Source of the DNA: Ichthyophis bannanicus | Taxonomy: Eukaryota; Chordata; Amphibia; Gymnophiona; Ichthyophiidae | Assembly (NCBI GenBank): GCA_033557465.1 | Contig: CM066033.1 | Location: forward strand, 235,106,109 to 235,170,108 | Reading direction: 5' to 3' | DNA: 64,000 nt | In this document: positions 63,549 through 64,000 of the stretch, piece after piece | Layout of the letters: the number at the start of each line of letters is the position of its first letter | Position numbering within the stretch: the stretch's first letter is position 1 | Notes under the pieces: model-generated | The model's database searches: none | What the model saw: only the letters and a program-made list of their open reading frames with translations | What the model was told of the DNA's origin: nothing | Program-made: the position numbers and the translations under genes

Positions 63549-64000
63549 AGTCGAAGTAGCATTGAAAGCCTTATCAAAGAACAAAGCACAGGGCATTTGA
63601 TGGCATTCCCATTGAAGTATTACAACAATCAAATGCAGCTGTTACCATACTCACAAGGCTCTGCCAGAAAATTTGGGAGACATCATCATTGCCAACTGAC
63701 TGGAAAAGATCCGTTTACAGAGATATTGAAGAAAGGTGATTCAACTGACTGTGGAAATTATCACTCAATCACTCTGATCCCACATGCCAGCAAGATTCTA
63801 CTCAAGATCATTCATCAGAGACTACAACCATACCTGGAATGAGAGCTACCTGAAATGAAAGCAGGGCTCAGGAAAGGGCAAGGAACGAGAGACATCATTG
63901 TGGATGTGGGATGGATCCTTGAAGAGATAAAAGAATATCAAAAGGATATTTGTATGTGTTTTATTGACTACAGCAAGGCTTTTGATTGTGTAAACCATGG
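63549..64000 (+). pseudogene. RTE reverse transcriptase N-terminal part, running off the window
   Basis: Phases change, but the RTE RT entry is readable: ALKALSKNKAQGI, then CGNYHSITLIPHASKILLKI (63742) and IHQRLQPYLE, then after a stop KAGLRKGQGTRDII and CFIDYSKAFDCVNH (about 63959 onward) with the first catalytic Asp. It continues the endonuclease and linker found upstream of the LTR element. Confidence 0.75.

Larger units (their letters stand above)
54296..64000 (+). mobile_element. RTE-like LINE (BovB-type), split by two insertions
   Basis: A 5' region (54296-54700, with GGCAATCTACTCCTGTATCT and GATGAAACCCCCAGGTCAGA) leads into the endonuclease (54720-55606). After an inverted RTE fragment (55612-56497), the linker continues (56498-56851). 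After the LTR element, RT resumes at 63549 and runs off the window at the FIDYSKAFDCVNH block. All frames are broken by stops and shifts. The family is judged from its endonuclease pattern (LLGISELKWTGIG, QVYAPTTAAEEEEV, GDWNAKNG). Confidence 0.75.

Overview
This window is eukaryotic, almost certainly vertebrate, intergenic or intronic DNA built nearly entirely from transposable elements. I find no convincing host gene, no rRNA or tRNA gene and no CRISPR array. The mix (DIRS-type tyrosine-recombinase retrotransposons, L1, L2/CR1-like and RTE LINEs, tRNA-headed SINEs, many hAT elements, a mariner and a Ty3/gypsy element) suits a large, repeat-rich vertebrate genome. An amphibian is my best guess, possibly a caecilian; this is inference from repeat style, not from a diagnostic gene.

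Layout. 0-8.5 kb: end of a hAT element, a decayed retroelement, LINE 3' ends and long unrecognised stretches. 8.5-10.6 kb: a dead mariner containing a hairpin-bearing hAT with a perfect 8-bp target duplication. 10.8-19.9 kb: CR1-like and L1 pieces, a SINE, a 2.2-kb hAT that split an L1 endonuclease domain, two more hairpin hATs and a small MITE. 19.9-25.6 kb: DIRS fragments in opposite orientations, then a CR1-like LINE with an SGNH-esterase ORF1 interrupted by a SINE. 26.6-30.1 kb: a decayed L2/CR1-like LINE and smaller pieces. 30.4-36.2 kb: an old complete-length DIRS element. 36.3-37.2 kb: an inverted-repeat unit. 37.6-54.3 kb: one plus-strand LINE cut apart by a hAT, a 6.7-kb L1 (plus a SINE) and a structurally complete DIRS element whose three reading frames are open.

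54.3-64 kb: a plus-strand RTE-like LINE carries an opposite-strand RTE fragment and then a 6.7-kb LTR retrotransposon with 1.5-kb, nearly identical LTRs. This LTR element is the standout. Its single open Gag-Pol frame encodes a SCAN-like capsid region, a CCHC knuckle, an aspartic protease, a dUTPase with all five motifs, reverse transcriptase and RNase H, but no integrase. RNase H is followed at once by the polypurine tract and 3' LTR. The Pol frame continues into the LTR, which carries its own long basic reading frame, and the leader holds a good candidate intron.

The DIRS element would move through its recombinase and a circular intermediate. The L1, L2/CR1 and RTE elements use target-primed reverse transcription and probably supply enzymes to the SINEs: one SINE ends in a tail matching the RTE 3' end. 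The hAT copies are non-autonomous and would need a transposase from elsewhere. The integrase-less LTR element must either borrow an integrase or integrate in another way.
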